From the NCBI RefSeq assembly GCF_041088075.1, contig NZ_JBGCVY010000037.1:1-64000 (forward strand): 64,000 nucleotides of DNA, written 5' to 3'. Both the position numbers and the translations under genes were made by a program. Every line of letters begins with the position of its first letter. The stretch's first letter is position 1. The notes under the pieces are model-generated. The model made no database searches, was not told the origin of the DNA, and saw only the letters and a program-made list of their open reading frames with translations. This stretch comes from Mucilaginibacter_A sp041088075. Its GTDB lineage: Bacteria > Bacteroidota > Bacteroidia > Sphingobacteriales > Sphingobacteriaceae. Shown piece by piece: positions 41,881 through 50,419 of the stretch.

Positions 41881-42402
41881 TCAATCTATCTTTTTAACCA
41901 CAATCGGCGTGTTGATCCTTACCGGTGTGGTTGTTTTGATACTCTTTTTAGCAGGTAAAAGTTTGGCTATAAAGTTTTCGATCGTTTTCGTTTTTGACTT
42001 TACGGTTTCCGGGACTTTTACATCGGCAACCATCGTTTTGATTTTGTCCCAACCGGTATTTACCGAATCCTGGTTGATGTATTCAGATGCTTTTTTAGAC
42101 AAAAAAGTAACGATAGAGCGTGTGATAAAGCCCGACCCTTTAAACAAAGTTTTATTCAAAGTTAACGGCAGCAGGAACTTGGAAATGGTTGCAATCAAAT
42201 CCTGGTTTAATATCCCGTTTAATTGTACAGGTTTGCCGCCTGGCCCGCCGGAAGATTTCGGAAAAACCGTGAGCAAGGTTTTATAAATAGTTTTAGGGCT
42301 GCTGAAACGTTGTTTGATGGCAACTTCCTGTTGTACGCCCAACGTTTCTAACCGTACAATTTCATTCCTTAAATCGTGGATGGTTTTAATTGGTACAATC
42401 AT
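41881..42402 (-). CDS. uncharacterised basic protein downstream of a holin-X-like gene
   Basis: 173 residues, basic (tail PAKKSIKTTT...VVKKID), with no signal peptide. A weakly amphipathic middle (ILNQDLIATISKFLLPLTLNK) and SKKASEYINQD give no family match that I recognise. It overlaps the holin-X-like gene by 4 bp, so the products probably work together at the inner membrane. The holin-X + DUF pairing occurs widely in Bacteroidota, but its role is unknown. Confidence 0.75.
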   Translation of the reverse strand: MIVPIKTIHDLRNEIVRLETLGVQQEVAIKQRFSSPKTIYKTLLTVFPKSSGGPGGKPVQLNGILNQDLIATISKFLLPLTLNKTLFKGSGFITRSIVTFLSKKASEYINQDSVNTGWDKIKTMVADVKVPETVKSKTKTIENFIAKLLPAKKSIKTTTPVRINTPIVVKKID

Positions 42403-42749
42403 TTGCTGTTGTCTTTAAAAAATTTTGAAATAAAAAATTCAATAAGCGGTGCCTCAATATACTTGGCTTTCAGCACCAAAACCAAAACGGCCAGTATAAT
42501 AAATATCAGCGTAACAATACCAAAACCGGCCCAGTAAGAGCCAATTAGCGACCCTAAAGCCAAAGCCAGTGTTATGGTTGCAAACATCAGGATGAACAAA
42601 CCAAGTACGGCAATAATGGCATAAGCGATAACGCTGCTGGCGATCGTAGTGGTCTTGTCAATGGCTATGTATTTATATAGCCTGATCTTGGTTTCTATGA
42701 ATTCTTTTATTTGCTCGATAATTGGAGGGTTTGTTTTGTTTTGTTCCAT
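42399..42749 (-). CDS. phage holin family / holin-X-like membrane protein
   Basis: 116 residues with two strong membrane segments (about 33-55 and 62-92) after an amphipathic N-terminus (IEQIKEFIETKIRLYKYIAIDKTT). The layout matches the Actinobacterial Holin-X superfamily (PF07332), which despite its name is usually a chromosomal envelope protein. No lysis genes are nearby, so a phage origin is unlikely. The downstream gene overlaps its stop. Confidence 0.8.
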   Translation of the reverse strand: MEQNKTNPPIIEQIKEFIETKIRLYKYIAIDKTTTIASSVIAYAIIAVLGLFILMFATITLALALGSLIGSYWAGFGIVTLIFIILAVLVLVLKAKYIEAPLIEFFISKFFKDNSK

Positions 42750-42986
42750 TTGGTTAGGTTTTTATAAGCAATAGTGATATGGAAAAGATATATCAAGATT
42801 TATTATTTACACTACGTTTATTTGATTTTTAGTATAATTTATTTCCCTGTGTTTTGTCTTTACAAAATAGCTAACTATTAACCGATTGATAATGTTTGCT
42901 GTAATTTTTAAATACTATGGCCTGTTGTAAAAAGCAAGAATAGAATAAGCTAAAGCGTAAGAGATAAATACCAAATTTTAGTGCAT

Positions 42987-43023
42987 AAAAAAAGCTCCGG
43001 ATAAATTACCCGAAGCTTTTTTT
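42987..43023 (-). terminator. terminator of the beta-barrel gene
   Basis: AAAAAAGCTCCGG and CCCGAAGCTTTTTTT form an imperfect stem around ATAAATTA, 20 bp after the stop at 43043. Confidence 0.85.
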
Positions 43024-43042
43024 AAGTTAATAAGAAACCTTA

Positions 43043-44194
43043 CTATTTACTGGTAACTTTTCTTTTTGTTGTAGTGTGATGTTTTGTTGTAGTGTGGTGT
43101 TTCTTAGTTGTATGGTGTTTTTTATGTTTTTTTCTAACAACCGGGGCCGGTGGCGGCGGAGGAGCAGGAGCTTCTACCACTGGCGGAGGGGTTGGCATTT
43201 TAATTTCGCAACCACCACCATCAACTACAGTACCTGCAGGTGTGTTAGGGCATTTGTCTAAATCATCACGGACACCGTCACCATCAGAATCTTTTTTCAG
43301 GTCAGAAACGCCTGTTTCAACTTTGGTAACTTCGCCTTTTAAACTGTCAACTGTAGCACGCAATGTAGGGTCTTTTAATTCGTCATACATTAAAGCAACA
43401 GGGTTAACCCAATCTAAATTTGGCTTGGATTTTCCACCCAAAGCAAATTCTAAACCACCATAACCATAAGAAAATTTATCTTTGGTAGGGAACCCGCCTT
43501 TTGTACCGTCTAAGTTATCGCCATCAACAAAAGTTGCAGTATAACCTAAGTTTAAGGCAACTTTATCAGACAACCTGAACTTTACACCGGCACCAATCGG
43601 GATCACCAATTCATGAACGTATTTATGTGTTCCGTCTCCGGCAATACCTTCGAAATCAACTACCTGGTTTGAGGCCAAAGTAACTTTAGGGGCATAACCT
43701 GCAAGACCTGCACCGGCAGAAACGAAGAAATTAACAGAGTTTTTACGACGGATAAAATCAATCGTGGCAACGTTAACCACACCGCTTAAGGTAGCAGAGT
43801 AAGTTAATTTGGTGTCAAAAGCACGGGTGCCATATTTAACGCCGCCAACAGCATTTACGTTTGAACCGGAAAGTTTGCCGCCAACGTAATCCAACTGTAG
43901 GCCAAATGAGTGGGCCAGTTGTTTACGAAGGGAAGCGCCGTAGCCAAAATTTAGTTCTTTGTTGGTGAAATCGTTAGAACCGAAAGGGATAAGCGGGGCC
44001 AAAACACCGGCATTGATGCCAATGTTCCAGGTAGTGTACTGGGATTGGCCGCCAAAAATTTTGGGGGTAGGTGCCGTGCCCGACATGTCTGCCATTGGCC
44101 TTTTCCTGGCCGTAGAGTCTTGCCCGAAGGACGTAGCCGCCGGCAGGGACAACAAGCCGAGAGCTATTAGAGAGTAGAAATTTACTTTTTTCAT
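43043..44194 (-). CDS. outer-membrane beta-barrel with TSP3 loop and polybasic H/K/T tail
   Basis: 383 residues. Signal peptide (1-24, ATSFGQ), a beta-barrel of about 230 residues (WNIGINAGVLAPLIPFG to GYGGLEFALGG), a thrombospondin type 3 calcium repeat (DSDGDGVRDDLDKCPNTPAG), a proline stretch (APAPPPPPAPVV), then a tail of KKHH-TT repeats to the C-terminus. Normal OmpA-like relatives carry a peptidoglycan-binding OmpA domain after the TSP3 repeat; here it is replaced by the short basic tail. The tail could bind an acidic envelope polymer; that is inference. Confidence 0.88.
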   Translation of the reverse strand: MKKVNFYSLIALGLLSLPAATSFGQDSTARKRPMADMSGTAPTPKIFGGQSQYTTWNIGINAGVLAPLIPFGSNDFTNKELNFGYGASLRKQLAHSFGLQLDYVGGKLSGSNVNAVGGVKYGTRAFDTKLTYSATLSGVVNVATIDFIRRKNSVNFFVSAGAGLAGYAPKVTLASNQVVDFEGIAGDGTHKYVHELVIPIGAGVKFRLSDKVALNLGYTATFVDGDNLDGTKGGFPTKDKFSYGYGGLEFALGGKSKPNLDWVNPVALMYDELKDPTLRATVDSLKGEVTKVETGVSDLKKDSDGDGVRDDLDKCPNTPAGTVVDGGGCEIKMPTPPPVVEAPAPPPPPAPVVRKKHKKHHTTKKHHTTTKHHTTTKRKVTSK

Positions 44195-44308
44195 CGTTGT
44201 TTTTTTGGTTGTGCAATATTGCTAATTATTTATTTGATTAACAACATTGCTGTGAATAGATAGTTGGTTGAAAATTAATTTATTTTTTGAGGTTTAACAG
44301 ATGCTGGT

Positions 44309-44518
44309 TTAATTTGGTTTAGCCCGTTTGATAATATGCTCTACTTGTTTGCAGCAATTTATGATAATATCTGTGTAGCAGGCAAAATCTTCGTTAGTGT
44401 TGTCTGCCAGTTCAGCTTTGATGCCTTCCACTGCCAGGTAAATGTTGCCAAGCTGATTCCTGATGTCGTGCTCTAAAACCCTTGCCGCCACCGTTGCCTC
44501 GTTTTCTGTGTTCATCAT
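44309..44518 (-). CDS. orphan DHp-like (histidine kinase dimerisation) small protein
   Basis: 69 residues. LEHDIRNQLGNIYLAVEGI matches the H-box of HisKA domains, with candidate phospho-His17 followed by Asp18. A second helix (DFACYTDIIINCCKQVEHIIKRA) completes a helical hairpin. There is no ATPase domain. It starts right after the stop of the NtrC-type regulator, so it may be a phosphotransfer or phosphatase partner, or the relic of a full kinase. I see no sign of a frameshifted ATPase downstream. Confidence 0.7.
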   Translation of the reverse strand: MMNTENEATVAARVLEHDIRNQLGNIYLAVEGIKAELADNTNEDFACYTDIIINCCKQVEHIIKRAKPN

Positions 44519-45952
44519 TTAAGCTTTAATAGTTTGCTGGCTGGCCGCATTCATTTTATTGTACAAAGTTTTACGGTCGATGTTTAAAATTTGTGCAGCT
44601 TTTGTTTTGTTGTAGTTTACTTCTTTCAAAACCCGCAAAATGGTTTCGTATTCGGCTTCCATGGCCGCGTTTTTTAAATCGTTTTTTGGCAGGATGATGG
44701 GTGCTTGCGGCGTTTCTGCCAATGCTTCGTTTACCGGTGTTTTTATATACTGGTTATAAATTTCGAGTGGCAATGTTTTTCCGGAGATTTCCTCGCCTTC
44801 GGTTAATAAAACCGCCCTCCTGATCACGTTCTTCAGTTCGCGGATATTTCCTGGCCAGGCATAATTGGTTAAAGCAATGGTTGCTTCGGATGAAAAACGG
44901 CTGATGTTTTTGCCCAGTTCCCCGCTGGTGATTTTTGCAAAATGCGTGGCGATCAGCATCATATCGTTTCCACGGTTGCGCAAAGGCGGCATATAAATGG
45001 CAAACTCGTTAAAGCGGTGGTACAAATCTTCCCTAAAACGCCCTTTTTGTATCGCTTCGATCAGGTTTTCGTTGGTTGCCACAATGATACGCACGTCCAA
45101 ATCAATTTCTTTGGTGCTGCCGATGCGTTTTACTTTTCTTTCTTGCACCGTCCGTAAAAGTGTGGCCTGGATTTCGTAGGAAAGGTTTCCAATCTCATCC
45201 AAAAACAAAGTGCCGCCGTTGGCCATCTCGAAATGGCCGATCTTGGTGTTTAAGGCACCGGTAAAAGAACCTTTTTCATGGCCAAAAAATTCGCTTCCGG
45301 CCAGTTCTTTCGTTAACGATCCGCAATCCATCGCCACAAAAGGCTTGTTGCTGCGGTCGCTGTTTTGGTGGATGCTTTTGGCTACCGATTCTTTGCCCGT
45401 TCCGCTTTCGCCAAAAATAATCACACTATAATTTGTTGGCGAAACCAAGTTGATTTGTCGCGCCAGTTCTTTTGAAGCTTCGCTGGTTCCGGCCACCAGT
45501 TCCTGGTTTCCTGGTGTTAGGGCAATGCTTCTTTTATCGGTGTTTTTTTCGGTTGATGGATAAATATTGACAGGCGCCGCGGCCAAAGCACTGTGTGTTT
45601 CAATCGCCTTATTAATGGTGTTCAGGATTTCATCGGGGTAAAGCGGCTTCGTAATATAATCGTAAGCACCCATTTTGATAAGTTCCACCGCCATTTTAAT
45701 ATCCGAATAACCGGTAATAATGATCACGCCAGTTTCGGGATATTGCTGTTTGATCTTTTTCAAAACCTCGCGGCCATCGGTATCTTCCAACCTGAAATCG
45801 CAAAGCACCAGCGTAAATTCATGGTTTTTTAACAGTTCTGCTGCTGCTGCCCCGCTGGCCGCAGTCATCACCTCAAAACCATTGCGCGTTAAAAACCTCG
45901 ACAACAGGTTTGCTGTATTTATTTCATCATCAACTATCAGCAGCTTTTTCAT
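44519..45952 (-). CDS. sigma-54-dependent NtrC-family response regulator
   Basis: 477 residues. Receiver domain with phosphoacceptor Asp52 (LCDFRLED) and Lys in YITKPLYP. AAA+ domain (about 150-385) with Walker A GESGTGKE (181-188), the sigma-54 loop as GSFTGA (228-233, Ser for Ala), Walker B TLFLDE, then a Fis-type HTH (about 430-470: YNKTKAAQILNIDRKTLYNKM). It activates sigma-54 promoters when phosphorylated. The linker at 136-143 (KNTDKRSI) is encoded by an exact dispersed repeat. No kinase is adjacent except the tiny DHp protein. Confidence 0.94.
   Translation of the reverse strand: MKKLLIVDDEINTANLLSRFLTRNGFEVMTAASGAAAAELLKNHEFTLVLCDFRLEDTDGREVLKKIKQQYPETGVIIITGYSDIKMAVELIKMGAYDYITKPLYPDEILNTINKAIETHSALAAAPVNIYPSTEKNTDKRSIALTPGNQELVAGTSEASKELARQINLVSPTNYSVIIFGESGTGKESVAKSIHQNSDRSNKPFVAMDCGSLTKELAGSEFFGHEKGSFTGALNTKIGHFEMANGGTLFLDEIGNLSYEIQATLLRTVQERKVKRIGSTKEIDLDVRIIVATNENLIEAIQKGRFREDLYHRFNEFAIYMPPLRNRGNDMMLIATHFAKITSGELGKNISRFSSEATIALTNYAWPGNIRELKNVIRRAVLLTEGEEISGKTLPLEIYNQYIKTPVNEALAETPQAPIILPKNDLKNAAMEAEYETILRVLKEVNYNKTKAAQILNIDRKTLYNKMNAASQQTIKA
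45525..45547 (+). repeat. 12-mer repeat inside the regulator linker
   Basis: Exact ATGCTTCTTTTATCGG then TGTTTTTT, antisense to the gene, encoding KNTDKRSI in the flexible link between the receiver and AAA+ domains. Confidence 0.88.
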
Positions 45953-46049
45953 AAACAGTTTTGCCTGATCAAATTACACAGTTGACCACAAACCGCTTTA
46001 CGCTAATATTGGCAAAAGGTTCCGCGATGAGGCCCGAAAATTTAGGCAT

Positions 46050-46081
46050 AAAAAAAGCTGCCTTATATAAAGCAGCTTTTT
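46050..46081 (-). terminator. terminator of the beta-barrel gene at 46103
   Basis: AAAAAAGCTGC and GCAGCTTTTT pair around CTTATATAAA, about 20 bp after the stop. Confidence 0.85.
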
Positions 46082-46102
46082 GTTCAGTAGTTAAACGTTG
46101 TG

Positions 46103-46699
46103 TTATTTTAAATCGAAAGCATAGGCAACGCGGATTCCGAAGAAATTGTTGCTGCTGCCGTTGGTGTAAAATTTGGTGTTGCTTTCGTAGCGGATACCGG
46201 CATCAATATAATTTTTGTTGCCAACCGGAAACAAAACACCAATTTGAGGCGCGTAAGTAAAAGCGGCAGATTGGTCAGCGCCAATTTTGTTTTTATTAGC
46301 GATAAAAGAAGCACCGGCTTCACCTTGCACGTAGAAATTTTCTACCGGAAAGTATTTCAAACCAAGTTTTACTGGGACTAAGTTGATGTCGGTGTACTTA
46401 GCAGTAACCGGACCAAGCGTATAGTTTTTTCCAAAGAAATTGTTAAAACCGGCATTGGCAGTTACATCCAATCCGGTAGCAATCGGGAAATCAGCTTGGA
46501 TTGATCCGCCTAAATTCCATTTTGCTCTGTCTGATAATGATCCAACCGGAAAACCTGCATCAGGGCCGATGCTTAAACGGATGGCTTGGTTGGTGCGCGT
46601 AGAAGGCGTAGGTGTTGCAGTAGTGGTTTGTGCTTTTGCAGTAAAAGTTAAGCCGGCAAATGCCAAGGCTAAAACAGTAATTTTTGTTAGATTTTTCAT
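46103..46699 (-). CDS. outer-membrane beta-barrel protein
   Basis: 198 residues from ATG 46699 (MKNLTKITVLALAFAGLTF; nine more codons are open upstream). Signal peptide ends at TAKAQ. Alternating strands (GLDVTANAGFNNFFGK, VKLGLKYFPVENFYVQGEAGASF, YIDAGIRYES, FGIRVAYAF) and a C-terminal aromatic-containing strand fit an OmpW/OmpX-like porin-type barrel. The transported molecule is unknown. GASFIAN is encoded by a near-exact dispersed repeat (46303 region). Confidence 0.87.
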   Translation of the reverse strand: MKNLTKITVLALAFAGLTFTAKAQTTTATPTPSTRTNQAIRLSIGPDAGFPVGSLSDRAKWNLGGSIQADFPIATGLDVTANAGFNNFFGKNYTLGPVTAKYTDINLVPVKLGLKYFPVENFYVQGEAGASFIANKNKIGADQSAAFTYAPQIGVLFPVGNKNYIDAGIRYESNTKFYTNGSSNNFFGIRVAYAFDLK

Positions 46700-46826
46700 A
46701 GTCGTAATTATTATGTGTTTAAACATGGAACAAAGGTAAAAAGGATTGTAAAATCTTGTTTCATTTCAATGTCAGGATTAATCAAACGATTGATTAACAG
46801 TTGAATATTTTTTGAAAAAAGTCAGG

Positions 46827-46855
46827 ATGCTTCTTTTACCGGCATAAAATTGGTG
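46827..46855 (+). repeat. solo 12-mer repeat upstream of glnS
   Basis: Exact 12-mer, CCGGCATAAAATTGGTG. It lies in the 255-bp divergent gap between the barrel gene and glnS. A -7-like TACTTTTG (46930-46937) is the only promoter trace near glnS. Confidence 0.9.
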
Positions 46856-46954
46856 TTGATCATGAGGAAAACCTAAAATTAAAATACTTTGACGAAGCCG
46901 GTAAAATGCCGCCGCTGCAAAATTTTTCTACTTTTGTAAAGCACAAGCAGGATT

Positions 46955-48622
46955 ATGAGCGAGAAAAAACCATTAAATTTTATAGAAGAAATAGTTGAAG
47001 AAGACATCCGCAACGGCAAAAACGGCGGCAAGGTTTTTACCCGTTTTCCGCCCGAGCCGAACGGTTATCTGCACATCGGCCACGCCAAATCCATCTGCTT
47101 AAATTTTGGTTTGGCACAGGAATATGGTGGCCAGACCAATCTTCGCTTTGATGATACCAACCCGGTAACCGAAGAAACCGAATATGTAGAAAGCATTAAA
47201 GCTGATGTAAAATGGCTGGGTTTTACCTGGGCCAATGAATTGTACGCTTCTGATTATTTTGATTTGCTGTATGCTTTTGCTCTGAACCTCATTCAGCAAG
47301 GTTTGGCTTATGTGGACGACAGCACGCCCGAAGAAATTGCCGCCCAAAAAGGGACGCCGACAGAACCGGGAACGCCAAACCAATATCGCAGCCGCACGAT
47401 CGAAGAAAACGTACAGCTTTTTACCGAAATGCACGACGGAAAATATCCCGACGGCGCAAAAGTGCTTCGGGCAAAAGCTGACCTGGCCTCGCCAAATATG
47501 CACATGCGTGATCCGTTGATGTACCGTATTAAACATGCAAATCATCATCGTACCGGCAACAAATGGTGCATTTATCCGATGTATGATTTTGCACACGGAC
47601 AAAGTGATTCCATCGAAAATGTCACGCATTCGCTTTGTACGCTGGAGTTTATCCCGCACCGCGAACTGTACAACTGGTTTATCGAAAAGCTGGAGATTTT
47701 TCCTTCGCAGCAGTACGAATTTGCCCGTCTCAACATTACTTATACCGTGATGAGCAAGCGCAAATTGCTACAATTGGTTAACCAAAATTTTGTTTCCGGT
47801 TGGGACGACCCGCGGATGCCGACCATCAGCGGTTTGCGCCGCCGCGGTTATACGGCTGCCAGCATCCGCGATTTTTGCGACCGCATTGGCGTAGCCAAAA
47901 GGGAAAACATGATTGAAGCCAGCCTTTTAGAATTTTGCTTACGCGAAGAATTGAACAAAACGGCCTGGAGAAGGATGGCAGTTTTAGATCCGGTAAAAGT
48001 TGTCATCACCAATTATCCCGAAGGGCAGGAAGAAATGCTGCACGGCGAAAACAACCCGGAAGTGGAAGGCGGCGACGGCGGCCGCGATTTGCCTTTTAGT
48101 CGTGAAATTTATATCGAGCGTGAAGATTTTATGGAGAACGCGCCTAAAAAATTCTTCCGTTTAGGTCCGGGTTTGATGGTACGTTTAAAAAGCGCCTACA
48201 TTATTAAATGTGAGGATTTTGTGAAAGATACAAACGGAGAAATCACCGAAATCCATTGCAGCTACATCCCCGAAAGCAAAAGTGGGCACGATACCAGCGG
48301 CATCACCGTAAAAGGAACCATACATTGGGTAAGTGTGCCGCACGCAAAAACAGCCGAAGTACGTTTGTACGACCGTTTGTTTACCGAAGAAGATATGGGC
48401 AACGCCGAAGGCGGTTTTGAAAACTACATCAACCCGCAAAGTTTAATTACCACCACTGCTTTTATCGAGCCGGATTTGGCACAGGCAGAAACCGGCCGCA
48501 GTTACCAATTTATCAGGAAAGGTTATTTTTGTCTGGATCAGGATGCAACTTCGGAGAAATTAATTTTTAACCGCACGGTTACGTTGAAAGATACTTGGGC
48601 CAAGGAAGTTAGAAAAGGTTGA
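46955..48622 (+). CDS. glnS: glutaminyl-tRNA synthetase
   Basis: 555 residues. Class I signatures: FPPEPNGYLHIGHAKSI (HIGH) and VMSKRKLLQLV (KMSKS equivalent). RFDDTNPVTEETEYVESIKADVKWLGF distinguishes the GlnRS/GluRS group, and the beta-barrel anticodon domains (about 340-550) make it GlnRS. It charges tRNA-Gln directly. Stop TGA (48620-48622) shares two bases with a sister-form repeat that begins there. Confidence 0.96.
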   Translation: MSEKKPLNFIEEIVEEDIRNGKNGGKVFTRFPPEPNGYLHIGHAKSICLNFGLAQEYGGQTNLRFDDTNPVTEETEYVESIKADVKWLGFTWANELYASDYFDLLYAFALNLIQQGLAYVDDSTPEEIAAQKGTPTEPGTPNQYRSRTIEENVQLFTEMHDGKYPDGAKVLRAKADLASPNMHMRDPLMYRIKHANHHRTGNKWCIYPMYDFAHGQSDSIENVTHSLCTLEFIPHRELYNWFIEKLEIFPSQQYEFARLNITYTVMSKRKLLQLVNQNFVSGWDDPRMPTISGLRRRGYTAASIRDFCDRIGVAKRENMIEASLLEFCLREELNKTAWRRMAVLDPVKVVITNYPEGQEEMLHGENNPEVEGGDGGRDLPFSREIYIEREDFMENAPKKFFRLGPGLMVRLKSAYIIKCEDFVKDTNGEITEIHCSYIPESKSGHDTSGITVKGTIHWVSVPHAKTAEVRLYDRLFTEEDMGNAEGGFENYINPQSLITTTAFIEPDLAQAETGRSYQFIRKGYFCLDQDATSEKLIFNRTVTLKDTWAKEVRKG

Positions 48623-48650
48623 TACTGTTTTTATCGGGTAAAAATTAGTG
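48621..48650 (+). repeat. sister-form repeat overlapping the glnS stop
   Basis: GATACTGTTTTTA then TCGGGTAAAAATTAGTG. The GA of the glnS stop is the first dinucleotide of the repeat. Confidence 0.88.
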
Positions 48651-48655
48651 GACAA

Positions 48656-48841
48656 TTATCCCTTTCTTCTTGCTTTAAACAAAACCACAAACTCGTTAAT
48701 CAACAGCGATGATAGCGCGTCCATCACAAAAATGTACAAAAACTGGATCGTCCTGATGTTTTCGTTTCCGGTAATGCGGCTGTAGTTGACAACGGTTATC
48801 AGCAGTATCACAGCGATTACGATTCGTCTTGCATTTATCAT
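48656..48841 (-). CDS. small two-helix membrane protein
   Basis: 61 residues. Two hydrophobic segments (RIVIAVILLITVVNY and IQFLYIFVMDALSSLLI) bounded by basic residues (NARR, KARRKG) suggest a small inner-membrane protein. No family recognised. It lies alone between two repeats, convergent with glnS. Its length and clean topology favour a real gene, but homology would be needed to be sure. Confidence 0.5.
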   Translation of the reverse strand: MINARRIVIAVILLITVVNYSRITGNENIRTIQFLYIFVMDALSSLLINEFVVLFKARRKG

Positions 48842-48884
48842 TTTATTTAGGTTTAAAAAGGTGTAAACGAATCTACAAAATATA

Positions 48885-48915
48885 ATGCTTCTTTTATCGA
48901 GTAAAAATTAGTGTT
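48885..48915 (+). repeat. solo 12-mer repeat
   Basis: Exact 12-mer, TCGAGTAAAAATTAGTGTT. The 48842-49181 stretch also holds a variant (ATGCTCTTTTTA, TAGCATAAAAATC at 49035-49058) and a GC-rich island at about 49150-49176; I see no gene in it. Confidence 0.88.
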
Positions 48916-49034
48916 CGTTTAGCCATTTGTAAACCAAATTATCGGTTTGTTATCAGTTATAAAACGGGTTCAATGTTGAATAAAAGTTTTGCTTCTAATA
49001 AAGACACCGAGGTGAAGAAAATTAAGAAAAGTTA

Positions 49035-49058
49035 ATGCTCTTTTTATAGCATAAAAAT
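49035..49058 (+). repeat. solo variant repeat
   Basis: ATGCTCTTTTTA then TAGCATAAAAATC, intermediate between the two sister forms. Confidence 0.7.
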
Positions 49059-49181
49059 CAAAAAATTACTTTCAAGGTTTTTAAAAGTAAGTGTTTTTTC
49101 AAAGTTGGTTTTCATTAAAACGGCTAAGGTTTATCGTTAGTTCTTTACCTACGCCCGCCATACGCCGGGGGCAACTGCCTA

Positions 49182-49570
49182 ATGTTGTTAATTGATTTCA
49201 ACATTATAGCATTAAACTCAGTTTTTCCGTTCAGCCCTTATTTAGTTTTGCTGGTTGGCGGCCTTGGGTTATTTTTTATAGCGATTGATCTTCCTTCGAT
49301 TAAAGAAACAAAAACATCTTCTAAAATAACAGCTACCGCTTATGGTGTCTATTATCTCATGTACTATTCTTGGAAGCCCTGCAGTTTTTTATCGTACACT
49401 TTCTCCATCAAAAGCTATTATATACATTCGCTATAAAATTGTTAATGACGCTTGTGGTTTTTATAATGTCTTTATTGTTTACTTTACTTACGAGCCAGAT
49501 TCCTTTTTTGAGGTTTCTACTTTATGGCGAAAAACAAGATCGAAAAAAGATACCGGCCTTAGCGTTATAA
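49182..49570 (+). pseudogene. possible frameshifted AT-rich membrane-protein gene
   Basis: Two overlapping frames look like halves of one membrane protein. Frame A (49182-49436) has FSPYLVLLVGGLGLFFIAIDLP at its start but degrades after YGVYYLMYYSW. Frame B (about 49370-49570) has KLLMTLVVFIMSLLFTLL and ends with a charged tail (GEKQDRKK). A single frameshift near 49360-49430 would join them. The DNA is clearly more AT-rich than its surroundings, and a GC-rich island precedes it. No homologue is known to me, so this is tentative. Confidence 0.35.
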
Positions 49571-49659
49571 TTGGCTTAATGAGTTAAAAGCATTGGCAGT
49601 ACCCTACTACCATCTTTAGAAAATAATAGAGTAAGCCTGCAAATTTCAGCAAAAACCCA

Positions 49660-50277
49660 TCACAAACTTTTAAAAACATAACCCCTATCCTGCCAAAAAG
49701 CCAATGCTTTCGGCAGCACATATTCCAAACGCGGCCAAGCTTTTAAACTATCATGAAAAACGACAATCGAGCCGTTGCTGCTTTTGCCCACTACATTTTG
49801 GTAACATTGCTGCGGAGAAATATCCGGGTCAAAATCGCCGCTTAAAACATCCCACATCACCACTTCGTATTGCTTTTTTAAAGCTGCTAATTGCGATTTT
49901 TTTGCGCGCCCGTAAGGCGGACGGAATAGTTTTGATTTAACCAATTGGTTGCATTGTTCTACATTCTCCAAATACAATTCATTAGCCGTGTTCCAGCCGC
50001 GTAAATGGTTAAACGTATGATTGCCAATGGCATGCCCGCCTGCTTTTACGGCTTCAAATATTTCGGGGTGTTTTTGCACGTTTTCGCCGATACAAAAAAA
50101 TGTTGCTTTAGCATCAAACTGCGCTAAAGTTTGCAGTACGAAAGGTGTAACTTGTGGTATCGGGCCGTCATCAAAAGTAAGGTAAATTGCTTTTTCTGTC
50201 CGGCTTTTGTTCCAGGTTAATCCCGGATAAAACTGTTTTAACAGGCCGGGTGTTTTTACCAGATAAGGCATTTTCAT
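49660..50277 (-). CDS. polysaccharide deacetylase (NodB domain)
   Basis: 205 residues from ATG 50277 (10 codons from a TTG are open upstream). Carbohydrate esterase 4 motifs: TFDDGP (metal Asp), HTFNHL (zinc His pair), RPPYGR, DVLSGDFD and VVFHDS. It removes acetyl groups from a polysaccharide such as chitin oligomers or peptidoglycan. No obvious signal peptide, though the N-terminus is hydrophobic-basic. An exact repeat lies 40 bp upstream (50319). Confidence 0.9.
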   Translation of the reverse strand: MKMPYLVKTPGLLKQFYPGLTWNKSRTEKAIYLTFDDGPIPQVTPFVLQTLAQFDAKATFFCIGENVQKHPEIFEAVKAGGHAIGNHTFNHLRGWNTANELYLENVEQCNQLVKSKLFRPPYGRAKKSQLAALKKQYEVVMWDVLSGDFDPDISPQQCYQNVVGKSSNGSIVVFHDSLKAWPRLEYVLPKALAFWQDRGYVFKSL

Positions 50278-50318
50278 AGCCTTGCCAGGTTTAAGTTTTG
50301 ATACCAAAAAAGAGGTGG

Positions 50319-50330
50319 TAAAAGAAGCAT
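50319..50330 (-). repeat. solo 12-mer repeat upstream of the deacetylase
   Basis: TAAAAGAAGCAT exact, reverse orientation, preceded by GAGGTGG instead of the usual CGGCA extension. Confidence 0.8.
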
Positions 50331-50419
50331 AACCAATTCCGGCTTTTGTGCGTAAACTTAATAGTGCGGATATTTTCCTTACTTTGCAATACTATAAATA
50401 AAATGTTCATCAGCAATTA

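Noticed and set aside
42399..42749. Prophage remnant suggested by the holin-like gene
   Set aside because: No endolysin, integrase or structural gene is nearby, and the holin-X family is widespread on chromosomes.
47099..47659. 186-codon frame opposite glnS
   Set aside because: Antisense to a well-supported synthetase core; shadow frame.
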